A stretch of 48,083 bases of DNA, from positions 653,934 to 702,016 of the forward strand of contig NW_019775813.1 of the NCBI RefSeq assembly GCF_001039355.2, read 5' to 3'. Position 1 is the first letter of the stretch, and every line of letters starts with the position of its first letter. The DNA is from Lingula anatina. Its lineage: Eukaryota > Brachiopoda > Lingulata > Lingulida > Lingulidae. The translations under genes were made by a program, and so were the position numbers. The notes below the pieces were generated by a model. The model was not told where the DNA came from and searched no databases. It was given only the letters and a program-made list of their open reading frames with translations. Positions 25,306 to 38,300 of this stretch are shown here, piece by piece.

Positions 25306-27904
25306 TCATAATTTCATACACGGAATCTTCTGGAACTCTTGCCTGAGGAAACTGAGCAGTTGTTCTCTTTGGTCTAGCACTGCGTCTGCTGGCACTGTGA
25401 CCACATGGTGATAGCCCAACAGACTCAGATGTCTGCGATGACGTTTTTCCCAGCCTAAAATTCATGGAAGAATTGTTACAGGTGAATAAATTAAAAGTCT
25501 TGGCACGCTCTATCAATATCAATTATAATAATTATTGAATAGATATACTGTGTATTCTATATTCTCAGAAGATGAGATATTGCTACAAAGGTTATTTTTT
25601 TATCATTTACTTATCATCAATACTACTCTTTGTTATTATTACTATTAAAAATAATCTGACAATCCACGAAGAGTTGAATAATTACATAGACATACTGTGT
25701 GATACCACATTCACATAAAATTAAACTGATGAAATAAGAAAATTGATAGTTATAAAAAATGACATAAAATCCAAATATACTTCTTAAAAAAGATTTTTTA
25801 TATAAGACAGAATATGCACACATGCACAGTGCACCCTAAAACAATCTGATATATTAAGGCCTGATATTTTTATTTCACCCCATTTTACTATTATCTTTGT
25901 GTTTAGTTTTCCCCTCTTACCATTTACAAGAACCCTGCCATCAACACCAGACTTGTTGACAAAGAAATGCTCCTCTTTTTCAAGGATAACAGCTACCCTC
26001 CTGTTTTTTTCGGCCATCTTTGCTTTGGCGTCCATCTTCACTCTCCCATTCAAGTCCACCAAGGAAGGCACTCCAGCAGCAAGCAGATCCAAAGGGTTCC
26101 CATCTCCATCTAAACAAAATTCCACATGACAAGACTTTAAGTAAGGTAAAGTGACCAGTCTTGCTTTGTTCGTGTAGTCAAATATCTTCTGAATGGCAGC
26201 GAGCAGGATGGTATTCACGTTCAGTTCTATGGAGTCCATAATATTTGGACTAGAAATGGCTTCTTTCATAACTGACATATCATATATCTCTGCCGGTATT
26301 CTAACTGCATGCCGAACAATACCTTCAACTTCCAGAAGACCACAGACTCTGTTTAGATGAACAGGCAAAATCTTGTGATGGGCATGATCAGGATTCTGCA
26401 GCACATTCCCCACAAGTCCCATCATGCATTTCTGGCTGAAGAGCAAGTCGAAGAGACCATCACAGTTCGCCCCCAGACACAGCATGGCGTTTAATATGGG
26501 GAGCAATATCTGTGGGTGGCGATTTATTTCCAGCCTCGTCGAGGGAAGGAGTAGTAGTTCAGAGACTTTGTTCAGGAAACCAGAATGGCTGTAGTCCATG
26601 GCTGCAGAGGTATGCAAGAGTGTGGTGATCACAGTGAAGTCCGCAACTTTACCTGCTCCCTTGACGTCTCCTAGGAAACTGGAAATGACATCATCCATGA
26701 GAGCCTGGTCATAGTATCCCTTCTGTGTTAGGCGGAAAACCAGCGCTGCTCTTTGGGGCAGCTGAAATTGGCTGGTACATGTCTTGACCATGTCCCCAGC
26801 ATAGGCGAGGAGAGCAATCCGTGAAAGGTAATCCACATGGGCCACGTTAATTGTTTCTATTACACCTATTAAACATTTAAAAAAGAGCTCTTCATCCGTG
26901 GAAGTTGGTTTTTTTTTTCTATCTTCACAGTGTAGCTGCCATTTTCTTTGTAGAAATTCCAACATGGGTACGACCATTTCAACAGCATTTCTTTTCAACA
27001 AGTTCTTAATCAGAATAATATCCTGTACATTTTGTAAATTAATTTCACTCATTTCATTTTTTTCATCCAGAAATATCCTCTTTTCAATAACACCAACAAC
27101 ATCCTTCAGCTTGCTCTTTACTTCCTTACTTAAAGGCGACTTCATTGACACACTCAACTGGTTGTGGTAGACAAGAACTTGGCACAGCAGCAATATGTCA
27201 ACAATATGTAGGCGTGAGTAGGCGGGATCTAATGTAACAGACTGAAGAAAATCTTCAATCTCGCTCTTCATGAACATGTGGTCATATTTCTTGGACAAGA
27301 AAAGCCACAGCTGTGCCTGATGAATCCTTGTGTACAGAGGCCACGAATGCCAAAACAATGCGCAATGATTTTCAAGCTCCATGAGGAAAGGTTTAGAGGC
27401 AGTCTTAGTATTCAATGCCATATACAGAAGATTGTTACAGGCGACGCCACCAAGGTCAGACAAAAGATTGTTGTCCGAAAGTGCCTGGAAGGCACTAGAC
27501 ATTCGTTTGTTATCTTCTTTAACACTTTTCCCTCCCCATATCTTTGTCCAGAGTGCCTCTATATATCGATACACTGTCAACCAGCTGAGAGATACTCTTT
27601 GATTTCTCCTTTCATAATTCTGAATTATTTCCCTCTCTCGTGGCCCATATAAATACTTCTGCTGTTTGTGGGAGGGCAGTTCGGGCTGAAATTCCGGTGT
27701 ACTTTTGCCATTTGTCTTTCTCCTCTGCTGACCAACCAAGTGGCACTGGTTTGTCTCAGCTTGAATGCAGCTGCTGCCCCCTATCCATGCTATGTGTTCT
27801 CTGGTTTGAAAGCCTGATAGCACTTTAGGCAGACGTACACGTTGGGTGAAAATCCCCCTGCATTCAATGACTAGTATACAGCGTTGGATGAAGGCAAAAT
27901 ACAT
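25306..27904 (-). CDS. FAST kinase domain-containing protein with RAP domain
   Basis: There are two coding exons, 27904-25921 and 25454-25306, totalling 710 codons plus stop. FASTKD proteins are mitochondrial RNA-binding factors acting on mRNA and rRNA stability and processing. The N-terminus (MYFAFIQRCILVIECRG) is basic and hydrophobic, fitting a presequence. The middle is helical-repeat sequence of the FAST_1/FAST_2 type. The C-terminus is a RAP domain starting near residue 633 (RRVAVILEKEEHFF). The first exon ends at donor GTAAGAGG after VLVNG. The last exon resumes in phase 1 as WEKRHRRHLSLLGYHHVVTV and ends PCMKL-stop, completing the RAP domain. An acceptor (TTTCAG) lies 6 bases upstream of the ATG, so a 5' untranslated exon is likely, perhaps at the donor 29331. 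Length fits the family (about 550-850). I cannot say which paralogue it is. Confidence 0.9.
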
Positions 27905-28619
27905 AGCTTCCTGAAATTACCAGAACAATACACTGAGGTACGCTATACTCCTTCAAACCCCCCCCCCCCCCAAAAGTCATATCTTAAATCTGTATCCTAC
28001 AAAGCTACTATACATATAATCTCTCCTTAATGTATTATCTTAAAATACAATAAAACCCCTCAAATAAGTCTGATATCACTATTATTTTTTTAATGTACAG
28101 GAAGGAATGGGAGTCTTTGAAAGGGGTCACAGGAAAGACCTGAGGGTACACTGAGTAAGAATTGCTTGTATCAAGTGCAGTTCAAATTGTGCATTGCGTT
28201 AATGATTGTCCTTTTGTAATTTCGTGCACCATTCAGGTAACGTCTTACCTGTTTCTACCAGACAAGCTACAGAGCTCTCATATCAGATCTTCATGTTCAC
28301 TAATAATTTCCATCATCTGCAGTACAGTCGAGACAACACGTCCAAAAGTTCTCAATTCTGCTGGTTAAGTGGTGCTCGTCTCCAGCCCTGTAAAAGAAAA
28401 CTTGGAGTGAACAGAAAGTTTGTGAATCATGGCATCAGTGGAAGGGTGGGTTGGGGGGGGGGGGGGGGCTCTGGGAACTTCATGTGTGGTATGGTGGGGG
28501 TCCAGAACAGACAGAAATTTATTGCACAACAACTAAGGGCCTTTACATAAGATAAATCATAAATGCTAATAGAAGCAGGATCAATAATAATTTCAACATT
28601 TTCATTTCTTATTTATTTC

Positions 28620-28782
28620 CAGGCCCATAATAGCTAGCAATTCCAAAAGGGGGGTTCTTTTTCTAAAAAAGTGAACCTTTTACCATGAAACCTTCATGTA
28701 CCTAGATAACATTTTACCCAGAGGGGCCTTTTCCCAGCAAAAAAGGGGGGGGGGGTCTTTCGAACCCCCCCCCCCCCCCACA
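28620..28782. mobile_element. Interspersed repeat copy related to 31898-32067
   Basis: On the plus strand this reads AGGCCCATAATAGCTAGCAA, then GGGGTTCTTTTTCT, AACCTTT, TACCTAGATAA, CCAGAGGGG and a poly-G/poly-C end. The same ordered blocks appear in the reverse complement of 31898-32067. It lacks a clean inverted terminus here, so this copy seems degenerate. Confidence 0.65.
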
Positions 28783-28796
28783 CACACACACACACC
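28765..28796. repeat. Poly-C plus CA microsatellite
   Basis: Fifteen C followed by about 8 AC units, at the end of the interspersed repeat. Confidence 0.85.
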
Positions 28797-29378
28797 GACT
28801 GTTAATTACGCAATTTACTAGAACGTGTAAGGCCAAATACTGACGTGCAGCCTACAAAAATTTACCATGTTATGTCCGACACAGCGACCTTCTTACTTGC
28901 AGTGGTTATCTGACCTCCGACTTTCCTTCTAGACACATTCGCCCATCATGAAAGATGCAGTGCACTAAGTACTATCACATGCTTATAAAAGAACACGTTT
29001 TTCGGAAGGGGGGAAGTACACTCTAATTTCCAACACGCGGAGTGAAAACTTGCTATTTATCCTGATTCTTTTCCCATTCTAAGGGTTTTGTTAAAAATTT
29101 ATCTAATTTAATTTTCAATGCTGTTCATTCACAAACTTATAATAAAGGTAAAAGATTATTTATTGTTGGTTTATTAGTAAGTTTAGTGTCATTCCTCCTA
29201 ACGCCGGAGGTAGTCCTGATTGTAGACAAACTCAAACCGGAAAAGGCAGCCCAGCTAAAACCAAAACAAAGCGAACTGCTGCCAAAACTAAATACTGAGA
29301 TGGTCTTTATAGTTTGGCCATTTTAACTTACCTATACCTGCACCATCGCATAATTTAGAAGAGTGAAACTTGTGAAAG

Positions 29379-32300
29379 ATGCCCTGTGAATCAGGTGAGT
29401 CTCTCTCGCTCTCTCTCTCTCTCTCTCTTTCAGAAATTTTTGTACTGCGGTAAATCGGATCACACAGGATATTTGAGGGCTACTCTAAACTCTTAAATTT
29501 TAATATCTTTTCTAAATTATGTGGTTTTTTGAGCAATGTTTGTGCTATTCGAATGAATTAGTTTGGCAACTCAGTTACTAATTAATGATGTTTTTTTTAA
29601 CTATTACTCTAATTTATTCTGTTCCATTCAAAAATTAACTTTTTGTAAACTTTTTGGCCAAAGAGCTTGAGGGTTTAATAAAAGAAAATGAAATATAGTT
29701 AACTGTTAAATTAATTTATTTTTATAAGACATTGATCCAAGTCAACACATAAATTTGATAAAAATTAGAAAATTAGTAGTTATTTGGGGGGGGGGGGGGG
29801 GGGCTGCAAAAAGACCCGTTCCCCCCCTGAAAAAAAAAAAAAAAAAAAAAAACCCTTTTTTTTTTTTAGGGGGAAAAAAATTTTTAAAAAAATCCCTTCC
29901 CAGGANNNNNNNNNNNNNNNNNNNNNNNNNNNNNNNNNNNNNNNNNNNNNNNNNNNNNNNNNNNNNNNNNNNNNNNNNNNNNNNNNNNNNNNNNNNNNNN
30001 NNNNNNNNNNNNNNNNNNNNNNNNNNNNNNNNNNNNNNNNNNNNNNNNNNNNNNNNNNNNNNNNNNNNNNNNNNNNNNNNNNNNNNNNNNNNNNNNNNNN
30101 NNNNNNNNNNNNNNNNNNNNNNNNNNNNNNNNNNNNNNNNNNNNNNNNNNNNNNNNNNNNNNNNNNNNNNNNNNNNNNNNNNNNNNNNNNNNNNNNNNNN
30201 NNNNNNNNNNNNNNNNNNNNNNNNNNNNNNNNNNNNNNNNNNNNNNNNNNNNNNNNNNNNNNNNNNNNNNNNNNNNNNNNNNNNNNNNNNNNNNNNNNNN
30301 NNNNNNNNNNNNNNNNNNNNNNNNNNNNNNNNNNNNNNNNNNNNNNNNNNNNNNNNNNNNNNNNNNNNNNNNNNNNGGGCTGCATAAGTACCGATTCCCC
30401 CCTGATGAAATAAGATAAAAAAATCAAAACCCTTATTTATTGTAAGTGTAGAACAACTTTTAAAAAAATGCCTTCCCAGTGACAAAAACAATATAGGGGA
30501 GTATTGGTTTGAAGAGGGTAAAGAGATTACCCCTAATACAGTCAATAACAATGCACAATATCTTAAAAGAATTCTAAATGTGAAAATAGTTTCATGGGAG
30601 CTCAGTTTTGATAGTCAGACAGTTTTCATTTATGACAGATCCACATATATTTGATTCACCTGTTCAGATCTATCAGACTTAATTTTGTGTCTGTAGCATA
30701 CATGTACATAATGTAAATTTCGTGCATATAAGGGACCAAGTAGGAAGAGGGCTATGCATTCACATTGTCAGAATAAACTTTATTGATTCAGACTCAGAAG
30801 AAAACCCTCCTCGACTCCCACCATCAAAATGGACACTGCGCAGGAACCTGGTGGGCTTTTGGCTATTTGGCCTGTGCAATAACTATCCGTACGTGATTAT
30901 GTTGAGTGCTGCGATGACCATTCTCCACGACAATGGGCTGCCCTCTGGGGATGTTCAGGTACAGAATGATTTAATTAATAATAATTGAATAGTTAATGGA
31001 TTGAATACTGATTTAAAAAATGGATTGAATAATTTTCTGTATTGTTTCTGGGGAGTGTTGGCCTATGTAGCTGCCTTTTTCCTATGAAAAGGCATTGTTT
31101 TTATTCATTTTTCCATTTTAATAAGATTTGAATTAAAATTAAATTTATGAAAATAGGGCTTTTGTCTGCTTTTTAAGTGTAAAATATTCATTGTAATCAA
31201 AGAAATCATTATTCATTCTGTTGACAATTTAACTGCATAGTAAAGTAAAGATTCTCTCTCTCTCCGTATATTTATTCATATTTTATACATATATCCCTAT
31301 TTAAATTCTGTTTCAGACTAACACAAGTTCCAATAGTTCAAGACACCTGCACTGTAATCCAATAGGGACAGGGGTGAGTAAAGTCAGTATGACACTAAGG
31401 GTGCTTTCCCAGAGATTTAGATCGATCTAGAGATTAAGATTTAGATCGACCTAACTCCCAGGGGGTTCACGCTAAATTGCAGTCAGCCGAGCGGGCACCA
31501 TAGTTAATTACCCCCTTTCAGCTTTTAGTAGGCGGGACAGACGCTTAAGCACGCCAAGCTGACAGTAATCAAGTGAAACTCCCCACAGGGATAGATCGAT
31601 CTAAAAATCTATGGAAATGGGGTGTATGGTCCAGCTGATATTGGTCATTATTATATAATTATCATAGAATACTGTCTAATATCTGGGAATATGAGGTCTG
31701 ACAAAAACAATACTGACCCAAGACACGGTCCGTGGTTTTTGATAAATCAGAGTGAAGAAAACGCCATTAGTCTATCAATCAAGTGACTGGCCAATCAGAG
31801 TTAAGGAAACATAGCATCAATCACTGCACCTCGTTTTCTGTCGCTTTTCTAAGGTCTGTAATCCATTGACAATACCTTAAGTCAATAATTGTATAACAGG
31901 CCTGTAGCCAGGTGGGGGTTTGGGGGGGGGTTTGAATGAACCCTCCTCTTTGCTGGTAAAAGCTCCCCTCTGGATAAAATTTTATCCAGGTACACAAAGG
32001 GTTCCTGGTTAAAGGTTTGCTTTTTCAGAAAAAGAACCCCACTTGTGAAATTGCTGGCTACAGGCCTATATAATATTATCAATCTCAGTATTGGTCACCA
32101 GTTATAATGTTTCTGTCACATCACTTCCAGGCAGTGCTGCTGGCTGACATTCTCCCAGTGATTATCATCAAAGCCACAGCTCCTTTCTTCATACATAGAG
32201 TACAGTACAAGTAAGTGAGGCATGCTTTTAAGATGAGATCGTCTATGTTGTCAGTATTTCATCTTATTTCTTCAAATTGCATGAGGGTTGTTCTGCAAAA

Positions 32301-35300
32301 CATCTGTGTTGTGTCAGAGAGTCCCCCATGATAGAGAATCCGGTTCTCATTAATTTGTACAAGTAAGCCTGGCCCTAGTTTTTGACCCACTCACGTCAGG
32401 CTAACCCTAACCTGTATAATTAAATGGAGGGTGGACTCTCTGTAACATGGACCCTCAGTTTTGTCACAGTTCTACAAAATGGTGATTGTCCGAGTCATGT
32501 CAGTAATGCACACATTTTATGTCATATTTGCACTATCATTTTACATCACTTTTTAATTACAGATGACTTTTTTCCCATATTAGAGGATAATGATATAAAA
32601 CAACAAATAAAACGTGACAAGGCAGAATTATGGAAATCTGATCAGGCTACAAATATATGTGTGTGTAATTACAAGTTGTGTTTTCTATATTACTTTCAGT
32701 GTCAGAGTGGCATTGGTAATCTTGTTTGGTGCTGCCAGTTTTCTCACAGTTGCATTTTCTCTTGAAGTATGGCTATCTCTTCTGGGTAGGTGCTTGCTGC
32801 AGGCCTTACTTGGTTTTGCATTTAGATAATGTTGTGACTGTGTGATCAAATATACATCCTGGACTTAAATGCCTGACTTAAAACTAAAACATTTAAATAA
32901 AAATCTATGCTGCTTCATTTCTCTTTACATGTACATAGACACATGAGACATATGCTGAGTAACAGCCACTTTGTACATTGATCTGAAAAAAAAAGAAAAA
33001 TATGGTCTTCTTTGATCCAGGATAAAGTAGTAGAATTTTCTTAAAAAAAGAAAAAGAAACAAATGTTCAGTATATCAGACCAATATTTAATACTTAATTT
33101 TAATGGACTACTGAGGATTTATCCTGAATCAAACAAAACCAAATCTTTTGATTTTAAACTCAACACCCACTGACAGTCTAAAATTCTGTTGTAAATCCAT
33201 CCTCAGCAGGTGTCATAGGCTACACAATCCTCATTCTATTACCCTAACTCCATTTGTCTACCGCAGGTGTGGTGTTTGCCAGTGTCAGCGGTGGCTTGGG
33301 AGAACTGACTTTCCTGCAGCTGACAACTTTCTATGATGTGTAAGTGAACCCTCTTCAGGTCATTTTGCCTGCAGCGCAGCCAAGCAGGTCTTTATTGTTG
33401 TAGATATCCTTTTCTTTTTGGCACATTTTTTTAATGGACTTATTTTGAAATATCTCAAGTTAAGTTTTATTGATATTTTTTTTTAACAAATATTTTAATG
33501 TATGTGCAGAAACGATTGCCTTTAAAAGTAATTGAAACATACATGTATTACTAAATTAATTCATTTATTTGAGTTATTATTATTATTATTATTATTATTA
33601 TACAGGCACACAGTGTCAGCGTTTGCCTCAGGGACTGGAGGGGCGGGGTTATTTGGAGCCCTCTCTTATGCAGGACTAAGAACTGCCAAGGTGTCGCCAA
33701 GGAATTCTATACTCATTATGCTCGTTATACCCGTTGCCATGGCAGTAGCTTTTTATATCATTTTGGTCAAGCCCCCTCAGCTTCGGGGACATTGTTTTGG
33801 TGGTAGAGAGTATAGTCTTCTAGCCCCGGGTCAGGAGAGCAGTAGTTATCAGGAATCTGGGAAGACTGGTGAGTACACTGGGTTCTCACAACTTCTAAAA
33901 AATCTGTCATATTTCATTCACCTCTGCAACCAAACCAAGGAGGAGGTTGGGTGTTTGCCTTTGTTGAATTGTTAATTTTCAACTTAAGAGCGCGTCCATG
34001 AGAAAGCCAGACAGATCAGTCAGAAGGCGGCAAGGTGGGGGTCAGCAGATTTTAATAATTTTTGGTGTGGTAAATCATCAACATAAAAGATATTGTGAGC
34101 CACTGGCTTTCTTATTTTGGATCATTAGTTTTAGAGATATGGGGGCAGATCTTTTATTGGCAATTTTGCCAAAATATAGCATTTTTTAGCTCTTGAAAAG
34201 TTATAATTTTAAATATTCTTTTAAAAAATCATGTACATCATAAGGATTTATTTAGGTAAGCCACATGATAGGTTAAGGAAAGATCTTTAATACCCAGTAC
34301 AGATTTTTTGAAAAGGCACTGTCATGACCACACAAGGTTGATTCTAATAAGGCATGTTTTCCGTATGCTTGACCCCCTCCCCTTCTTTAAATGCACACAA
34401 CTTCTTTTTTGCAGGTTGTATCCATATAATTTTGGTATGTGCTGATAGAAAAGGGTTGAAAAATAAATTTTGTAAAATAAAATCTGTGTTAAACCTTGTA
34501 AAATAAGAACTATAACAATTTTAAAAAGGGCCTAAAAACGAATATTTTTATACTACTTAAATGCTAAACTGTTTCTTCAACTAAATTAATAAGTCAAAAC
34601 CATGTATAGGTTTGTGAAAAGCCCTTAAAATAATTATGTTTGCCCTGCAGACGACCTTATGAAGCGAAAATACATTTTTTTAAATTTGTTTATGTTGTAG
34701 AAACTAAATGTAAAATAACGATGCTAACTCTGTGACCTATTTTCAACATAGCGGGTACTAGGATTATCACCGGAGCAACTGTGGAGCAAAGCACATCGTC
34801 TTCACAGTGTTAAAACATAATACTTTATTAAATTTATGAAGAACATGCACTAGAGATGCTTAGATACATCTCAGAAGGATTGGTGTGCACCAGAATATAA
34901 CAAGAAATGACCATAGCAGCTGGTCGTCCTTAGAATGTGCATTTTTGGTTGAACCACTTCAGACTGTTGTCAGGCTTGGGTTCCTCAATATATCCATCTC
35001 ATCGATTTACCTCTGGATGTTTGTTGTAAGGTAAGTGATCAGTGATGGCATACATATACTAGAATCAGATACACTAAAAACTCAAACCAGTTTAAATAAT
35101 AAGTTTGAATATTATTCAGTAATATAAAGAATATAAGCAAATTTAAAAGACATACTGGTATATTTCAATTCACAGAGTTTTACTTGATTTCTGTTTCATG
35201 GTAAACATGTATGCTGAAAAGAATTAACTGTGTAGCTAACTTATGAAGTATATTTTTGCATTAAATTCTAGGGCTTTGTTACATGTGTTATCATAAGACA

Positions 35301-38300
35301 AACAGTTAAAGACTATACTGAGCTTGAAGACAGCTTCATAAGAAATTTCTTACCCAGAATCAAAGGTATGTAACACACATTCAGTTTCAAGTTTTGGCAT
35401 TTTAGGGGATGTTACTTGTGCCAGTTTTTTATATTTTAGTTTTGTATTCACTATGCAGATTTATGTGTGTTTACAATGAAGTTGAAGTTAACTGCCTGTG
35501 CTTCAATTTTCAAGACTTACATATTACACAGGGCACTTGTAACTAAAGGTACTTTAGTAAAATCAGGAAAACTTTGCAGTCCATTATGTTGTTCATGTTG
35601 CTTTGCAAGGGGGCGTGCCAGACAATTAAGCTGATTACAACGACTGAGCCCGAGTGTGATACTCCGCTGAGATAGATTGATCCTGCTCGATAGTTTCTAT
35701 TCTGAACACAGTAAGCCTCTGTTGTTGTAAAGCATTTATTGATGTTATGTTTATTTTTCAGATTTTACATCCTAGGCCTGTATGTGAACCTTGACCTGGA
35801 CAATCTTACAGACAATAATAGAAAAGTCACCTGAAATTGCACAGGCAAATTCATCAGATTCAGATGTGACCACCAACTTTGTAATGCCTGGAACACTTCC
35901 ACGGAGAAGAAAAAAGGTTTACCTTTTTTTCATTTGTTTCTTTTTCTATCATGAAATTCTGGTAGCTACAATCATGCATATTTGATTTCCTTTTTTACAC
36001 TTATGCAATATGTTTGATCAGAATATTATTTAGTAATTGTTCTTATACAGCAATTAACATGAGTTTAAAATATGTTAAATACATTTTCTTTTGACAGCCT
36101 GTCCTGCCATCTTCAGGTAGACGCAGTAGTGGATATCCTGGCAAACCTCTATTGGACTTAGAGCCACCTTGGGTCAATCCCCCATAACAAATGTGCATCT
36201 TAGGCTTGGTAATCTCAATCAGTTTTGTAGGAAAGGAGGATAATTGGCGCCATTGAATTGACAAATATTGACAATTGACAGTTCAGTCACACTAAACTAT
36301 AGTGGCATGTTGCTTCAAGTTACCACACTTATTCTAAGATTGCTGAATTATCATTACTGTAGGAGACCCTGGATCTCTCAACCAGAAGAAGAAACTTGGG
36401 GACCAATCAGTTATAAGATTAAAATCTGTGGAACACTACCCATCACTGTTGTGTTCAGTATATGGAAAAGATGACCGTGATATTGGAACCTTGGAGATTC
36501 ATAACTTGATTTCACTCCTGTAAAAAGTAACTGCTTTGTTCTTTTACTGTCCAATTGATAATATGAAAATAAAGTACTCCTCCTGTCATTGTATGTTGCT
36601 GACTCTGTTTTAATTTTCTTTATAGAAAAAGAATATAGATATCAAGATATCACATGTATTTACAAAGCCTATGAATCATTTGAAAGGAAAAAATTGGTTG
36701 AAAAATGCAATATAAATCATTTCAAGTGGATTAATTAGTGTTGCACTTGAGAAAACTGATAAAATGAGAAAGTCATTCCCTTTTACCTTTAGAAAAATCA
36801 TTTGTAATTTTTTTTCTCTATTGCTCCCTGAAAATAAGGTATATACACAATGCTGATGATACTGGATATGCACAGTAATAACTTATTAAATGGGGGGGGG
36901 GGAATAACTTGTCACTAGTAATTTAAATTTATTCAGAAGTTGTATGGCTCTGTTTGAAAAGAATATTATTTGAGCAATCCTGTGTTACAGATCTCAAAAT
37001 AAAAAACCTGCAAAAAAGGGGCCTCTTGATTATTTTGAGGAATTAGGGTAACTGTATTTTGGGACAGATTTGATGGCAGCCATTTTGTATTTATAAAAAT
37101 TGGATAGATTTGCCCTTATCAAAGCATAGTTTGAATTCCTGGCTGTGAGTCTTTGATTAAATTTGATTATTGGAAGGTATTATCTCAAAATGTACTGATA
37201 TCTTGATTTCGGCCGTTTGGTTTTCTGCTAAAATTGCTAAAGTTTGAGGCACTTTTTCAATATCTTCTGTTGTGTTTAACACACTTTTTGAATTTTGTAT
37301 GATTAGACCAATATATGCTTAGGATCCCTATAAAATTTTATGGCTGTCAAGCCTGCAAAAAGAGAGATATGAATGCTTGAACATTGCTTGGTAGAAAAGT
37401 GAGTTTGGGGGGTGGGGTCATAAAAATGGGCATGGCTCGTTAGTTTGTGGGTTAAACTGAAATTTAGTAACATATTCTCAATGGCAAATGGCTGGTTTAA
37501 ATAGGTAAATTTTCAATTAATTTTAAAAAGTCATCAGTTTTGACATATTTGCTTATGAAGTGGCTTTATTGACCGAAGCTGAAAATCAAGCCAAAAATGG
37601 CCAAAACATAAAATATCATATTATAATTATATCCAATGATTTCTTTTGGGATTGTTGCCTTCAATCTTAATATCTCCTATATATGCAACAATATTATGAA
37701 TTTGGTTGAAATCTGTTGACCCCCACCTTGCCACCCTCTGACTGGTCCTATCATGGACACACACTTAACTTTAGAATATTCAGGATAGGCCCAATATTGG
37801 TTTATTGAGAGTCATTTCTGGTGGTGATCGACTAATTATAGCAAAAGTCTGGCCTCTTTGACTGTTCTTTTGAGCTAAGTAATGCTGCAGAATTTGTAGA
37901 AAAATATATCTTTGGTACATTTTCATGCTCAGTTAAGTTTTTTTATTTTTATATAATGTGCACCGAGTGGTTGCTCACAGGACTATTTCGGACAGACAGA
38001 AAATAAACACAACTCTTGATACTGTTGTCTCTTTAGGTGCTGCTATTTCAAGGTACACATTCAAGGAAAAGCTTTTTCTTATAAAGGTAAAACTTGCAGA
38101 AACTTAATTACATAAGTGTGAACATTTTGGTTAGATGGTAATGAAGAAAGCTACAGTACAGTTTTTAAATCACTTCTTATTGAACTTATCTGAGGAGAGT
38201 AATATTTTTTGATCACCTCAAAAAAGAATATTGATATTTATAACTAGAATACGTTAAATAACTTCAGATAACATTTGATTATTCCGTAGATTTTCCCCAC

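Larger units (their letters stand above)
27911..29378. promoter_or_regulatory. FASTKD 5' intron and likely bidirectional promoter with CLN3
   Basis: This lies between the divergent FASTKD and CLN3 start codons. A strong minus-strand donor (TATAG/GTAAGT, at 29331) could end a FASTKD 5' untranslated exon. An in-frame TAG just before that donor would support initiation at 27904. CLN3 begins at 29379, so the two 5' ends may overlap. The stretch also contains poly-C (27958-27971), poly-G (28453-28469) and one copy of an interspersed repeat at 28620. No TATA box was assigned. Confidence 0.5.

Noticed and set aside
25295-25522. Ser/Arg-rich 75-codon open frame on the minus strand
   Set aside because: It overlaps the real FASTKD last exon in another frame; the joined frame gives RAP-domain sequence instead.
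29742-30551. Long open frames on both strands around 29742-30551
   Set aside because: They exist only because the N block is read through; the flanking residues are homopolymer-derived.
35447-35560. Candidate extra exon for the nested gene between 35365 and 35812 ([11 protein letters not shown]...)
   Set aside because: It has an acceptor and the right entry phase, but composition is unconvincing and the donor is weak.
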